From: an uncultured Acidimicrobiales bacterium | GTDB lineage: Bacteria; Actinomycetota; Acidimicrobiia; Acidimicrobiales; SZUA-35 | Assembly: GCA_937925335.1 (NCBI GenBank) | Contig: CALEWY010000101.1 | Span: forward strand, 1 to 33,664 | Direction: 5' to 3' | Length of the DNA: 33,664 nt | Shown here: positions 15,652 to 24,124 of the stretch, piece after piece | How the letters are laid out: each line of letters begins with the position of its first letter | How positions within the stretch are numbered: position 1 is the first letter of the stretch | Made by a program: the position numbers and the translations under genes | Notes under the pieces: generated by a model | What the model was told of the DNA's origin: nothing | Databases searched by the model: none | Seen by the model: only the letters and a program-made list of their open reading frames with translations

Positions 15652-15759
15652 GATCAGTGCTTCGTTGCGGTTTCGTTTCTTTGGAACCGTTCGACCCGGT
15701 GAGTCGTCGTTGCAATCACGAGCGGAGCCACCCGGCTTCGCGCTTCGGAGGGTCTCGCA

Positions 15760-17127
15760 ATGCGCCGTCACATCCGCTTCCTCGCCTCAGCGTTCATCGC
15801 ACTCGCGATCGTCGCTCTCACCATGTCGCCGGCCAGCGCGTGTGGAGGCTTCTTCTGTCAGAACCAGCCGGTGGATCAAGTCGCCGAGCGAATCGTTTTC
15901 ACGGTGAACGACGATGACACCGTCAGCTCACTCATCGAGATCGCCTACCAGGGTGAGGCCGACGACTTCTCGTGGATCCTCCCCATCGCCGAGCCGATCG
16001 ACGTCGATGACGTCGCAGTGCCCGAAGATGGCGAACTCGTTTTCGACGAGTTACACACCCTCACCGATGTGAGGATCATCCCGCCAGAGGCGACCGAGTG
16101 TGTCGACGAAATCCTGATGGCCTTGCCAGCGACAACGACGACGGCTGCGCCAAACGATCGTGCAGTCGAGGTCTTCGCTTCTGGCGAAGTCGGGCCGTTC
16201 GGCTTCGACGTCGTCGGCGCTGACGACCCGGAAGCGCTGCTCACCTGGTTGCGAGACAACAACTACCGAGTCGACGAGAGCATGGAACCACTCATCGACG
16301 TCTATGTGGACGAGGAGTTCTCGTTCCTCGCGATGCGTCTCCTCGATGGAGAATCAGCGGATTCGATCCAGCCGGTCGAGATCACCTATCCGGGCTCGCA
16401 ACCAATGATTCCGCTGCGACTCACCGCGGTGGCCGCGTTTGATGACATGCCGATCTACGTGTGGGTCTTTGGTGATCATCAGGCGATTCCCGAGAACTAT
16501 GAGCACTTCGAGATCCGCACCGAAGAACTGTCGTTCTCCTCATTCGGTTTCTCCGACTACACACGGCTGATCGGGTCCAGGGCTGATGCTCTTGGTGGAC
16601 AGGCGTTCATTACCGAATACGCATCGCCGGTCACGGGCCTCGCTTTTGACGATCCCTATCTTGTTCAAAAAGCTGAGGAACAGCCCTACCTCACCCGTCT
16701 TCGCACGGTGATCAGTCCAGCGGAGATGTTGACCGACCCGATGTTCACCTTCGATGCCGAGGCTGAAGATGTCTCGAACGTGCACGATGCGAGTGACCTC
16801 CGCGGTCTGTACGACTGCGAACGAGAGCTCACCCGTGCTGGACGATTCTTTGACGGTGACGCCCTTGATTCCGGCGTCATCAATGTCCAGCTCTCGGACG
16901 GGACGTTTGATGGCTACGACAATCTCCGTGACGGTGCGAACGTCGAATTCGATCCGTTGGCCATGATGAACCCCGACGATTCCTTCCTCACAGCCGATGT
17001 CGTGGTCGATGACTCGCCGGGTGGCATCTCGACCGTGCTTGCCACGATGGCCGGAGTGCTCGGAACCATTGTGGTCCTCGGTCTCGGTTTCGTGATCTTT
17101 GTCGCCGGTCGCCGGTCCCAGAGCTAA
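15760..17127 (+). CDS. DUF2330 secreted/membrane-anchored protein
   Basis: 455 residues. A Sec signal peptide (1-27) ends in SPASA before Cys28; the mature part opens with CGGFFC, the hallmark of DUF2330, followed by QPVDQVAERIVF. A second membrane segment (about 425-448) near the C-terminus, followed by GRRSQS, would anchor the domain outside the cell with a short cytoplasmic tail. The domain includes FSWILPI and WLRDNNY segments typical of the family. No biochemical function is known for DUF2330. GGAGGG (15747-15752) 7 bases before ATG 15760 gives a strong ribosome site, so this mRNA has a leader, unlike many genes here. It lies 108 bases after the sigma gene. Confidence 0.9.
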   Translation: MRRHIRFLASAFIALAIVALTMSPASACGGFFCQNQPVDQVAERIVFTVNDDDTVSSLIEIAYQGEADDFSWILPIAEPIDVDDVAVPEDGELVFDELHTLTDVRIIPPEATECVDEILMALPATTTTAAPNDRAVEVFASGEVGPFGFDVVGADDPEALLTWLRDNNYRVDESMEPLIDVYVDEEFSFLAMRLLDGESADSIQPVEITYPGSQPMIPLRLTAVAAFDDMPIYVWVFGDHQAIPENYEHFEIRTEELSFSSFGFSDYTRLIGSRADALGGQAFITEYASPVTGLAFDDPYLVQKAEEQPYLTRLRTVISPAEMLTDPMFTFDAEAEDVSNVHDASDLRGLYDCERELTRAGRFFDGDALDSGVINVQLSDGTFDGYDNLRDGANVEFDPLAMMNPDDSFLTADVVVDDSPGGISTVLATMAGVLGTIVVLGLGFVIFVAGRRSQS

Positions 17128-17158
17128 CCGTCTCCCCAACGCACCGCTGTTGTCCTGC

Positions 17159-18361
17159 TCAAGCTGGCGTCAGCCCGTCCGAATGAGGGCGGGCTGACCA
17201 ACAGATGGCGGCGGCGAACAGGAAGAGCCCGGCGCCCACCGTCCATGCCGTCGGCAAGGTGAACACCTCGGCGACCGCGCCGAGGGTGACGCCGCCGATG
17301 ATCTCGCCGAAGGCTCGGGTCTGTCCGATGAACGAATGAACCGTGGCCCGGGCCCCATCGGGCGCGAGCGCGTTGGCCCAGGTTCCGATGAGCGGTTGGG
17401 TGAGGTCGAGCATCCCGCCTTGAGCGATCAAGAGGACAGCGGCGAGCGCCAGGACGGGGATGTGCGCGAGTGCCAGGCTTGCCAGTCCGACCAGCCCGAG
17501 CAACGTGGCGAAGGCCGTCACCACTCGTCGCCCGGCGAACCGCTGCTCGAACCGCCACAGTGCGATGCCGGCGATGAGCGATTGCGCAGTCATGACGATG
17601 CCGAACACCAGCGTTGGCGAGGCGTCGGTCGACAGCCCAAGGTCTTGCAATCGCCGCACGTCGAGGCGGTCCATCGCTTCTGCCGCCATACCTCCAGCGA
17701 TGAGCGCGATACCGAGAATTCGCAGGCCTTTCGTCTGCCAGGTGAACCGTGCTCCGAGACGCATCGTCGAAACAAAGGTCGACCAATGCTCCTCATTCGA
17801 TCGCTGAAAGCCGGTCTCGCGCATCATCGATGCCAGCAGGAGGTTCCACACCAGGCCCATTGCGCCGGCAACCATCACCGCTGTGCCGAGGGAGACGACC
17901 TGTGAGAGCAGCCCGAAGAAGACCAGCCCAACGATCGTGGCGACGAACTCCAAACGGCCTCGTCGCAACAGCAGCGGCTCAACGTCGTCTGATGTTCCGA
18001 CTTCGTCGGTGACCCATGCGATCTCCGCGCCGCTGATGAACGTCCATCCGAAGCCCCAGAGAAACTGTGTGCCGAGGTAGAGCACCCACTCATCGGCGAA
18101 CCCCGAGGCGAGTTGGGCGGTGTGGAGGAGCAGACCCCCAATGATCACCGACCACTTTCGGCTGAACACGTCGGCCACCACACCCGTTGGCACCTCGCCG
18201 AGAAGGATCGCCAGCTCGATCGCTGTCCCCATGAGCAGCAACTGGAGCGCGCTGAATTCGAGCTCGACGACAAGGCGAAGGGCCAGCGGCAACCAGCCGC
18301 CCGCCATGATCGCCTTGCGAAGGATGCCGTTCGCCAGGAACAGCCGCTGTGGATCGCGCAC
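17159..18361 (-). CDS. MFS transporter
   Basis: 400 residues with about twelve hydrophobic segments in two halves. The loop between segments 2 and 3 reads GVVADVFSRKWSV, the MFS signature GxxxDrxgRR in variant form. The substrate cannot be read from sequence; the protein resembles the broad 'MFS transporter' group often linked to drug export or permease-like roles in Actinobacteria. Start: GTG 18359-18361, with TAGCGT ending 6 bases upstream, hence a leaderless mRNA. It is convergent with the DUF2330 gene (31 bases between stops) and lies downstream of the DUF389 gene with 51 bases between, with its own promoter in the gap. Confidence 0.9.
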   Translation of the reverse strand: MRDPQRLFLANGILRKAIMAGGWLPLALRLVVELEFSALQLLLMGTAIELAILLGEVPTGVVADVFSRKWSVIIGGLLLHTAQLASGFADEWVLYLGTQFLWGFGWTFISGAEIAWVTDEVGTSDDVEPLLLRRGRLEFVATIVGLVFFGLLSQVVSLGTAVMVAGAMGLVWNLLLASMMRETGFQRSNEEHWSTFVSTMRLGARFTWQTKGLRILGIALIAGGMAAEAMDRLDVRRLQDLGLSTDASPTLVFGIVMTAQSLIAGIALWRFEQRFAGRRVVTAFATLLGLVGLASLALAHIPVLALAAVLLIAQGGMLDLTQPLIGTWANALAPDGARATVHSFIGQTRAFGEIIGGVTLGAVAEVFTLPTAWTVGAGLFLFAAAICWSARPHSDGLTPA

Positions 18362-18367
18362 CGGCGA

Positions 18368-18373
18368 ACGCTA
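18368..18373 (-). promoter_or_regulatory. -10 element of a leaderless transcript (MFS transporter)
   Basis: Minus-strand TAGCGT, 6 bases before GTG 18361. The same hexamer with the same spacing precedes the PIG-L gene. Confidence 0.6.
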
Positions 18374-18412
18374 GTGCTCGGGCAGCCGGAGACCCGGCGA
18401 TTTCTCAGGTCG

Positions 18413-20020
18413 TCAGCCGGTGGTCGTTGTGCTGCCGAACGGGTCGATGTCGCCGAGGGTGGTCGTCGTGACCTGGCGACGTTCGGTGAAGAACACGTCG
18501 ACGGGGAACTCCTGACCGGCGATGGCGATGAGCTCGATCACGATTACGTTGACGTCGGGTTCGTTCGGTCCGACGATCTCGAGCGTCGCTCGCTCTCCGT
18601 CGTAGACGAAACTGCTGACCGTGTTTCCAGTCTGCGCAGCCCATCGGTCGACCTCGACTCGCATCTCTTCTTCGAGAACCTCATCCGGTGTCGGCAACGG
18701 GATCGTCGTGCCGGTCGTGACCTCTTCACGAATCGTCCACGAGAACCCGAAGGAGAGGTTTGGATCGAGCGCGGCCAACCGGGATTCGAGCTCGTCGAAG
18801 GACGGATGTTCGCCGACACCACCGGCGTCGATGCGCCACACACCGTCGACTTGGCGAGCGGAGATCAGCTCGTAGCCGAGCCCAGCGTCGGCTTCTGCAA
18901 GCCACGCCAACGTGGTGGATTCGATGTCGGCGGCGAGGATCTCCTCGTCGGTCAAGATCGTCGTGGTGGGTGCAGCGGTGGTCGACGTCGATGCTCGCTC
19001 GACACGGTCCCAGCGCACGGAGATCGCCGTCCCCTCGCCGAACCTGGCGGTGAGTTCTTCACGAAGCTGTGCGTCGTCGATCGGAATCTCAAAACTCCTG
19101 ACTTCGACGGTGATGCGATCGTCGCCAACATCAACCGTTCGGCTCTCATCGATCTCACCGAGCCAGCGATCGACGATCTCTCGTGCCGCGATCTGTCGGT
19201 TCGTTTCGGCCACCGCTGATTGTGATGCTTGATAGAGCGGGATCGATATGGCGGTCACGAAGCCGATCACGATCAACGACACGGCGGCAAGGCGAAACGA
19301 CGTGGTTGCGAGACGTCGGGGCGGCACGAAGCCGGTGATGATGAACACGACCACGCTGGCGAAGATGATCGCAACGAGGTTGGTCGTGTAGAGAAGCAGT
19401 GCGCCTCGGGCGTAACTCATGTTGCCGGCCTCGAGGGAGATGCCGACGGTGGCGAGCGGCGGAATCAGGGCAACGGCGACGGCGACACCCGGGAGGGCTG
19501 ACGACACGTCCTTTCGGACCGTTGCGTAGGAACCGGCGGCGCCAGCGCCGAGCGCAACGATGAGATCGCGAATGTCGGGTTTTGTGCGAGAGACGATCTC
19601 GTTCGCAAGCGGCGGGTCGGGCACGAAGATCTTCGCCAGCATGTAGGAGAGGCCGACCGACCAAACCGTTGCGAGAACCACTTTCGTCAGGTTCCCGAGC
19701 GCCTTGCGGAACAACGCCATCGACACACAACCGGCCGTTGCGAGCACGGGCTGCATCAGCGGCGCGAGCAACATGGCGCCGATCACGACGGCCGCGGAGT
19801 TCGCAGACAAGCCCATGACCGCAACCACAACCGACAGCGTGATCATCACGGTGAAGCGATAGGCCCAATGTTCCTGACGAACGATCGCCAGGTCCGACAT
19901 GACTCGACGGCGCTCTTCGGGCTCGAGATGTCGATGCCACCACTCACGCTCCTTCCGGAGCGGTCCAACACCGCTGTCGGATGGGTCCCGTTCGTCGGGC
20001 ACGGTTTGAGTGGTTGTCAC
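18413..20020 (-). CDS. DUF389-family membrane protein with extracytoplasmic extension
   Basis: 535 residues. The N-terminal 270 residues hold the DUF389 (TIGR00341-like) membrane domain: GAMLLAPLMQPV near residue 81-92, a long loop, then VALIPPLATVGI near 183-194, and two or three more segments up to about 260. The C-terminal half is soluble, with two Thr-rich linkers (TSTTAAPTTT near 350; TTTTLG at the end) that separate two repeats of a small acidic alpha/beta domain, probably outside the cell. The role of DUF389 proteins is unknown. GTG 20020 overlaps the TGA of the beta-glucuronidase-like gene (GTGA), so translation is coupled. The extension seems larger than the usual family member; that is from memory of typical lengths. 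Confidence 0.88.
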   Translation of the reverse strand: MTTTQTVPDERDPSDSGVGPLRKEREWWHRHLEPEERRRVMSDLAIVRQEHWAYRFTVMITLSVVVAVMGLSANSAAVVIGAMLLAPLMQPVLATAGCVSMALFRKALGNLTKVVLATVWSVGLSYMLAKIFVPDPPLANEIVSRTKPDIRDLIVALGAGAAGSYATVRKDVSSALPGVAVAVALIPPLATVGISLEAGNMSYARGALLLYTTNLVAIIFASVVVFIITGFVPPRRLATTSFRLAAVSLIVIGFVTAISIPLYQASQSAVAETNRQIAAREIVDRWLGEIDESRTVDVGDDRITVEVRSFEIPIDDAQLREELTARFGEGTAISVRWDRVERASTSTTAAPTTTILTDEEILAADIESTTLAWLAEADAGLGYELISARQVDGVWRIDAGGVGEHPSFDELESRLAALDPNLSFGFSWTIREEVTTGTTIPLPTPDEVLEEEMRVEVDRWAAQTGNTVSSFVYDGERATLEIVGPNEPDVNVIVIELIAIAGQEFPVDVFFTERRQVTTTTLGDIDPFGSTTTTG

Positions 20021-21828
20021 GGCTGTTCTTTGTACCAGTCTGCGAGGAGCTCGAAGGCGAGCTTGCGCTCACCTTCCTCGCTCACGAGTCCCTTGCGGTT
20101 ATAGCCGTCCTGGATGCCAGGAAGGACGCGCATGGGCGTGCGAAAGTCCTTGAGGATCCACGGCGACAATCCAATGCACTCAGACTGGCGGTTGATCATC
20201 TCGAGCTGGGCTCGGTAGACAGCAGCCTGGAACTCTTCGGTCCAGATCTCGTCGTCCGAACCGTGATGGCCGAACTTCGCCCCAGCACCGAGTTCGCTGA
20301 ACACCAGCGGCTTGTTGAACGTTGAGCTCCACGTGGTTTCCGGGATTGCCTCGCGGTCGCCGTAGTACCAACCGAGATACTCGTTGACGCCGATCACATC
20401 GACCACCTCGCCGAGCGGATCATCGATGAGTGTGTTCGGTGAGTTCGTCGGGAGTGTGAGCAACGCCGCGGTGGTGAGACGAGTTGGGTCGAGCGCACGG
20501 AAGCGCTCGATGATCGTCGTGATGAACGAGTTGCGCCCATCACCAGGCAATGTTTCGTTCGCCGCTGACCAGAGGATCATGCTGGCGCGATTGCGGTCAC
20601 GCACGACCAGTTCGTCAGCTTGGCGGCGAGCGTTGGCGATGGTGGCCGGGTTCTCAAAATCGATGCCCCAATAGACGGGGAGTTCGCCCCACGCGAGCAG
20701 GCCGCGCCGGTCGGCTTCTCGAACCATCGCTTCATCGTGCTGGTAGTGGGCGAGCCGAACGAAGTTGGCGTTCAGGGCCTCTGCCCAATCGAGCAGTTCA
20801 CTCGCATCGGCCTCACCGGCAGCTCGCGAGCCGCCGGACGGGCCCTCCCCGTGGATGGAGATGCCGTTGAGGTAGGTCTCGACGTCGTTGATGTAGAGCG
20901 TGGTGCCGTCGACCCTCACGGTGCGAAGACCGATGTCGTCGTGCACCTCGTCGACGACCGCTCCGGTGTCCGGGTTGTGCAGGGTCCACGTGGCGCGATG
21001 GAGCACGGGTGCGCCGGGCGCCCACCGCTCGAAGCCGAGCGCGGCACTCGATGGCGGATCGATTGGCTGCTCACCGTCGGCCAAGTTGGCGACGTCAGCG
21101 ATCACTTCGTCACCGAGTGAAACTCGAACCTCGAGCGCCCACGCCTCAGGGCCGTCGACGGTCACACCGCCGGTCAGGCAGCCATCCGGTGCCATCGTCA
21201 GCCAGGCGTCGATGATCGACGTCGCCGGAGTGTGGACCAACTCGACCGACCGATGAATGCCGCCGAAGTTCCACCAGTCACTGCGCATCGCAGGGATGCG
21301 ATCGGGCTCGCGACGGTTGTTGACCATCACGACGAGTGAGTGGGTGCCTGCACTCAAACGACCTGTGACCTCAACGGTGAACGGCCCAAAACCACCCTCG
21401 TGCAGGGCGAGCTCTTCGCCGTCGAGGAAGACGCGCGTCGTGTGGTTGGCCGCCCCGAAGTGGACGAAGCTGCGGCCTGCGCTCGCACGAGCTGCGTGGT
21501 CATCGTCGACCTCGATCAGCCGGCGATACCAGGCGGTGCCCTCGTAGTAGAGCAGCTCGGGATGCTGCGTGTTCCAGTCGCCGGGCACCTCGATGTCGGT
21601 GGACGTATCGAAGTCGTACTCGACCCGATCACCCTGATGACGAGGCTTGAAATCGCGGAAGTAGCCCGTCTTGTTGCGCTCGCCGAGGATGTTGATCAGC
21701 CCGCTGTCGTAGGGGTCGAGGATCAGCTTCCACGTGCCGTCGAGCGACACGACATGGTCGTCATCACGCCGACTCTGCAGGTTCGTGAGAAGCAGATCGG
21801 TGAGCAGCGGGTCTGGATCGGTCGTCAT
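20017..21828 (-). CDS. Glycoside hydrolase family 2, beta-glucuronidase-like
   Basis: 603 residues, the same length as E. coli UidA. Order: a jelly-roll sugar-binding domain (about 25-200), an immunoglobulin-like domain (200-300) and a TIM barrel. The acid/base is Glu425 in SAANET and the nucleophile Glu512 in VFSELG. Importantly, the NxK motif that binds the glucuronate carboxylate in true beta-glucuronidases is present as N577-R-K579 in GYNRKG. No signal peptide is seen, so it should act in the cytoplasm on imported glucuronides. The frame is open to 21951, but ATG 21828 is preceded by GAGGGG at 6 bases, which decides the start. It sits between a PIG-L deacetylase gene (41 bases) and DUF389 (4-base overlap), forming one operon. 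Confidence 0.92.
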   Translation of the reverse strand: MTTDPDPLLTDLLLTNLQSRRDDDHVVSLDGTWKLILDPYDSGLINILGERNKTGYFRDFKPRHQGDRVEYDFDTSTDIEVPGDWNTQHPELLYYEGTAWYRRLIEVDDDHAARASAGRSFVHFGAANHTTRVFLDGEELALHEGGFGPFTVEVTGRLSAGTHSLVVMVNNRREPDRIPAMRSDWWNFGGIHRSVELVHTPATSIIDAWLTMAPDGCLTGGVTVDGPEAWALEVRVSLGDEVIADVANLADGEQPIDPPSSAALGFERWAPGAPVLHRATWTLHNPDTGAVVDEVHDDIGLRTVRVDGTTLYINDVETYLNGISIHGEGPSGGSRAAGEADASELLDWAEALNANFVRLAHYQHDEAMVREADRRGLLAWGELPVYWGIDFENPATIANARRQADELVVRDRNRASMILWSAANETLPGDGRNSFITTIIERFRALDPTRLTTAALLTLPTNSPNTLIDDPLGEVVDVIGVNEYLGWYYGDREAIPETTWSSTFNKPLVFSELGAGAKFGHHGSDDEIWTEEFQAAVYRAQLEMINRQSECIGLSPWILKDFRTPMRVLPGIQDGYNRKGLVSEEGERKLAFELLADWYKEQP

Positions 21829-21869
21829 CGTGGTCCCCTCAGAGGTGTGAGCCCGACCCCGATGATGCC

Positions 21870-22583
21870 TCAGGCGGTCTCGAGCCTGCGGAATGCTTCG
21901 GCCAACCGGCCCTCGGCGAGTGACCCCTCGCCAGCGACTCGTTCGCCCCACTCACGGATCAGATCGGGAATTCGGCTCGGATCCTGCATCTGGCTGTCGT
22001 GGCACAACAAGGCCTCGACCTTGGCGTCGTAGGTGTCGGTGATGTCGACGAAAACGTCGGCATCCGGCCCACCGATGATCCACACCTCGGGAACCGAATG
22101 CGGTTCGAGGCCCTCGTCTTCCAGGAGTGATGTGTGTGCGAACTCGTTCCGGGCGTCGGGGTAGACCGCACACATCGTGGCTTCACCCGTCGCAATGTGA
22201 TCGGGATGGCTGCCGTAGATGCGATCAAAGTCTCGATGCGGTCGCTGGGTGATGACACGGTCGGGCTTGACCTGGCGGATCACCCGGCTGATCGCTTTGC
22301 GAAGTTCGATGGTGGCCTCCACCGCTCCGTCTGGAAAGCCGAGGAAGTGCAGTTCGTCGACACCAACGACAGCCGCGGCCTCGGTCTGTTCCTTGCGGCG
22401 AATCGTCGCCATCTCGTCACGGGTGATCGTGTTGTCGAATCCGCCCGCTTGGCCGTCGGTGACGAGGCAGTACACGACGCGATGGCCGGCGGCGGTCAGT
22501 GCTGCGGTGGTGCCGGCGCAACCGAAATCGAGATCGTCAGGGTGTGCGGCAACGCTCAGGATCGTGAGGGGGGTCTCGCTCAT
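21870..22583 (-). CDS. PIG-L/LmbE-family zinc deacetylase
   Basis: 237 residues. The zinc site motifs are clear: AHPDD near residue 13-17 and HPDH near 128-131 (SHPDHIATG). The family removes N-acetyl groups from sugars such as GlcNAc-inositol (MshB in mycothiol synthesis) or related conjugates (Mca, BshB); here the exact substrate is open. An ATG at 22583 and a GTG at 22586 are both possible; TAGCGT ends exactly 6 bases before the ATG, so I chose the ATG for a leaderless mRNA. It is the first gene of an operon with the beta-glucuronidase-like enzyme and DUF389, which suggests work on sugar conjugates. Confidence 0.92.
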   Translation of the reverse strand: MSETPLTILSVAAHPDDLDFGCAGTTAALTAAGHRVVYCLVTDGQAGGFDNTITRDEMATIRRKEQTEAAAVVGVDELHFLGFPDGAVEATIELRKAISRVIRQVKPDRVITQRPHRDFDRIYGSHPDHIATGEATMCAVYPDARNEFAHTSLLEDEGLEPHSVPEVWIIGGPDADVFVDITDTYDAKVEALLCHDSQMQDPSRIPDLIREWGERVAGEGSLAEGRLAEAFRRLETA

Positions 22584-22589
22584 CACCTC

Positions 22590-22595
22590 ACGCTA
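22590..22595 (-). promoter_or_regulatory. -10 element of a leaderless transcript (PIG-L operon)
   Basis: Minus-strand TAGCGT, 6 bases before ATG 22583; only 3 bases before GTG 22586, which argues for the ATG. Confidence 0.6.
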
Positions 22596-22643
22596 ACGCC
22601 GGTGGGGGTGAGGCGGTAACGGGCCGTGAACGCTGGCTTGGGC

Positions 22644-22649
22644 CAGACT
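22644..22649 (+). promoter_or_regulatory. Possible -10 element (PNPOx-like gene)
   Basis: CAGACT, 6 bases before ATG 22656; one change from TANNNT. It favours ATG 22656 over the GTG at 22626. Confidence 0.45.
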
Positions 22650-22655
22650 GCATTC

Positions 22656-23090
22656 ATGGCCACGATGAACCACGACGAACGCGAAGCATTTCTCCGAGAC
22701 GTCCGGATCGGTGTGATCGGCATCGAAGATCCCGGTCGTGGGCCCCTCACCGTCCCGATTTGGTACAGCTACGAAGACGACGGCCACATCCGCGTGCTCA
22801 TGAGCCCGAAGTCGAAGAAGGCGGTGCTGATCGATGCGGCCGGTCGCTTCTCGCTCTGTGCGCAGTCTGAGGCCCTGCCCTACAAGTACGTGATGGTCGA
22901 GGGTCCCGTCGTCGAGACGGTCGACTGCGACATCGAGCTTCACGCCCGCCCGATGGCTCGCCGTTACCTCGGCGAAGAGATGGGTGATGAGTACGTCGCC
23001 GGGGGCAACGATTCGACCAGCATCGCGCTGACGATGAAGCCCGAGCGTTGGTACTCCGTCGACTACGGCAAGACCGCAGCGGACGACTGA
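22656..23090 (+). CDS. Pyridoxamine-phosphate-oxidase-like flavin/F420-binding protein
   Basis: 144 residues, a split beta-barrel. The pattern RDVRIGVIGI, then GPLTVPIWYSYEDDGHIRVL, then SKKAVLIDAAGRFSLCAQ, then YKYVMVEGPV is that of small PNPOx/F420-dependent (FDOR-B-like) proteins of Actinobacteria. These bind FMN, F420 or heme and do varied reductions; the cofactor cannot be decided. ATG 22656 is chosen over GTG 22626 because the family begins close to it and a CAGACT box lies 6 bases upstream. It is divergent from the PIG-L operon (72 bases between). The GTG upstream would add ten residues without similarity. Confidence 0.86.
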   Translation: MATMNHDEREAFLRDVRIGVIGIEDPGRGPLTVPIWYSYEDDGHIRVLMSPKSKKAVLIDAAGRFSLCAQSEALPYKYVMVEGPVVETVDCDIELHARPMARRYLGEEMGDEYVAGGNDSTSIALTMKPERWYSVDYGKTAADD

Positions 23091-23292
23091 GCCGGCGATC
23101 CCGTCTGGCAGGCTTCGTCGGTTTCACAAGTGTCCCCTGGAGACCCGAGTTAGGGCTAAAACAGTGGACGAACCGGGTCGAACGCCTTGAATCAGGCGCT
23201 CTTGACCAGAGGCTTGGTGCTTTTGGCCTGAGCGAATATGACCGAATCATGTCGCGCTGTTCGCGTTCGTGGCGTCGCCGACTGCGGTCGGG

Positions 23293-23298
23293 CACACT
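23293..23298 (+). promoter_or_regulatory. Possible -10 element (lipase-like gene)
   Basis: CACACT, 7 bases before GTG 23306. The same box and spacing occur before the LysR gene. Confidence 0.4.
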
Positions 23299-23305
23299 GG
23301 GGCTT

Positions 23306-24061
23306 GTGACCGCTGTCTCAGAACAACGCCGACCGTCGCATCCGGTCTTCGAACTCCGGTCACCGGCCGAGTTCGGCATGTTCGTGGCAAGCAACCCACT
23401 CTTCCGCTTGGCGCCGAAAGGTCAAGGCCGCCCGGTTCTTGTTCTTCCCGGTTTCATCGCCAGCGACACCAGCACGATTCCGTTGCGAATCTTGTTGCGT
23501 CAGCTTCGTCACCGCCCGAGTGGTTGGGGCCTCGGCCGCAACCTCGGACCTCGCCCCGAGACGCTGCAGGGTGTTTACGACACGTTGTCGGAAATGGTCG
23601 ACATCGCCGAGGGTCCCGTGCCGGTCGTCGGCTGGTCGCTCGGTGGTGTGTATGCCCGCCTCGTCGCCCAAGAGCATCCGGCGTTGGTCGAGCAAGTCGT
23701 CAGCCTCGGTAGCCCCTTCAACTTCGCGACAACCGAAAAGTCACTCCTCAGTCCGCTGTGGGACTACCTGCGAGAACGCGGCACCTTCGCCCGAGATCAA
23801 GAGAACGTCGACCTCGATCAGATCCCCGTCCCGTCGACGTCGGTGTTCACCAAGTCTGACGGCGTCGTCGCCTGGCAGAGCTGCGTGCAATCGCCAGGTC
23901 GTCGCGCCGAGAACGTCGAAGTTCGCGGCAGCCACACGGGCCTTGGATTCAACGCTTCAGTCGGGCTCGTTTTGGCCGACCGGTTAGCGCAAGACCCTGG
24001 AACGTGGCGACCGTTCGAGCCAACCCGCAGCACCAGCTGGCTGTACCCATCCGAATCGTGA
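23306..24061 (+). CDS. Lipase-like alpha/beta hydrolase
   Basis: 251 residues from GTG 23306. The nucleophile is Ser111 in GWSLGG, the acid Asp185 in KSDGVVAW and the base His210 in GSHTGLGFN, with the oxyanion region PGF at 48-50. The segment WGLGRNLGP (73-81) is typical of a group of actinobacterial lipase/esterase-like proteins with no clear signal peptide. The frame is open back to 23048, and ATG 23249 is an alternative start, but that stretch is mainly Arg and Ser codons and looks non-coding. CACACT 7 bases before GTG 23306 supports the later start. It precedes the WS/DGAT gene by 63 bases; a shared role in storage-lipid turnover is plausible but inferred. Confidence 0.87.
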   Translation: MTAVSEQRRPSHPVFELRSPAEFGMFVASNPLFRLAPKGQGRPVLVLPGFIASDTSTIPLRILLRQLRHRPSGWGLGRNLGPRPETLQGVYDTLSEMVDIAEGPVPVVGWSLGGVYARLVAQEHPALVEQVVSLGSPFNFATTEKSLLSPLWDYLRERGTFARDQENVDLDQIPVPSTSVFTKSDGVVAWQSCVQSPGRRAENVEVRGSHTGLGFNASVGLVLADRLAQDPGTWRPFEPTRSTSWLYPSES

Positions 24062-24124
24062 CCGGGTTCTAGGCCAACAACTATTCCGGGCTCACACCTC
24101 AAGAGATGACAGGCGGATCGCCCG

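Noticed and set aside
23183..23198. CGCCT-TGAATC-AGGCG stem as terminator of the PNPOx-like gene
   Set aside because: Only 5 bp, nearly 100 bases after the stop, and no T run.
23202..23242. TTGACC and TATGAC as a classical -35/-10 promoter for the lipase-like gene
   Set aside because: The spacing is 29 bases instead of about 17, and the start chosen lies further downstream with a better-placed box.
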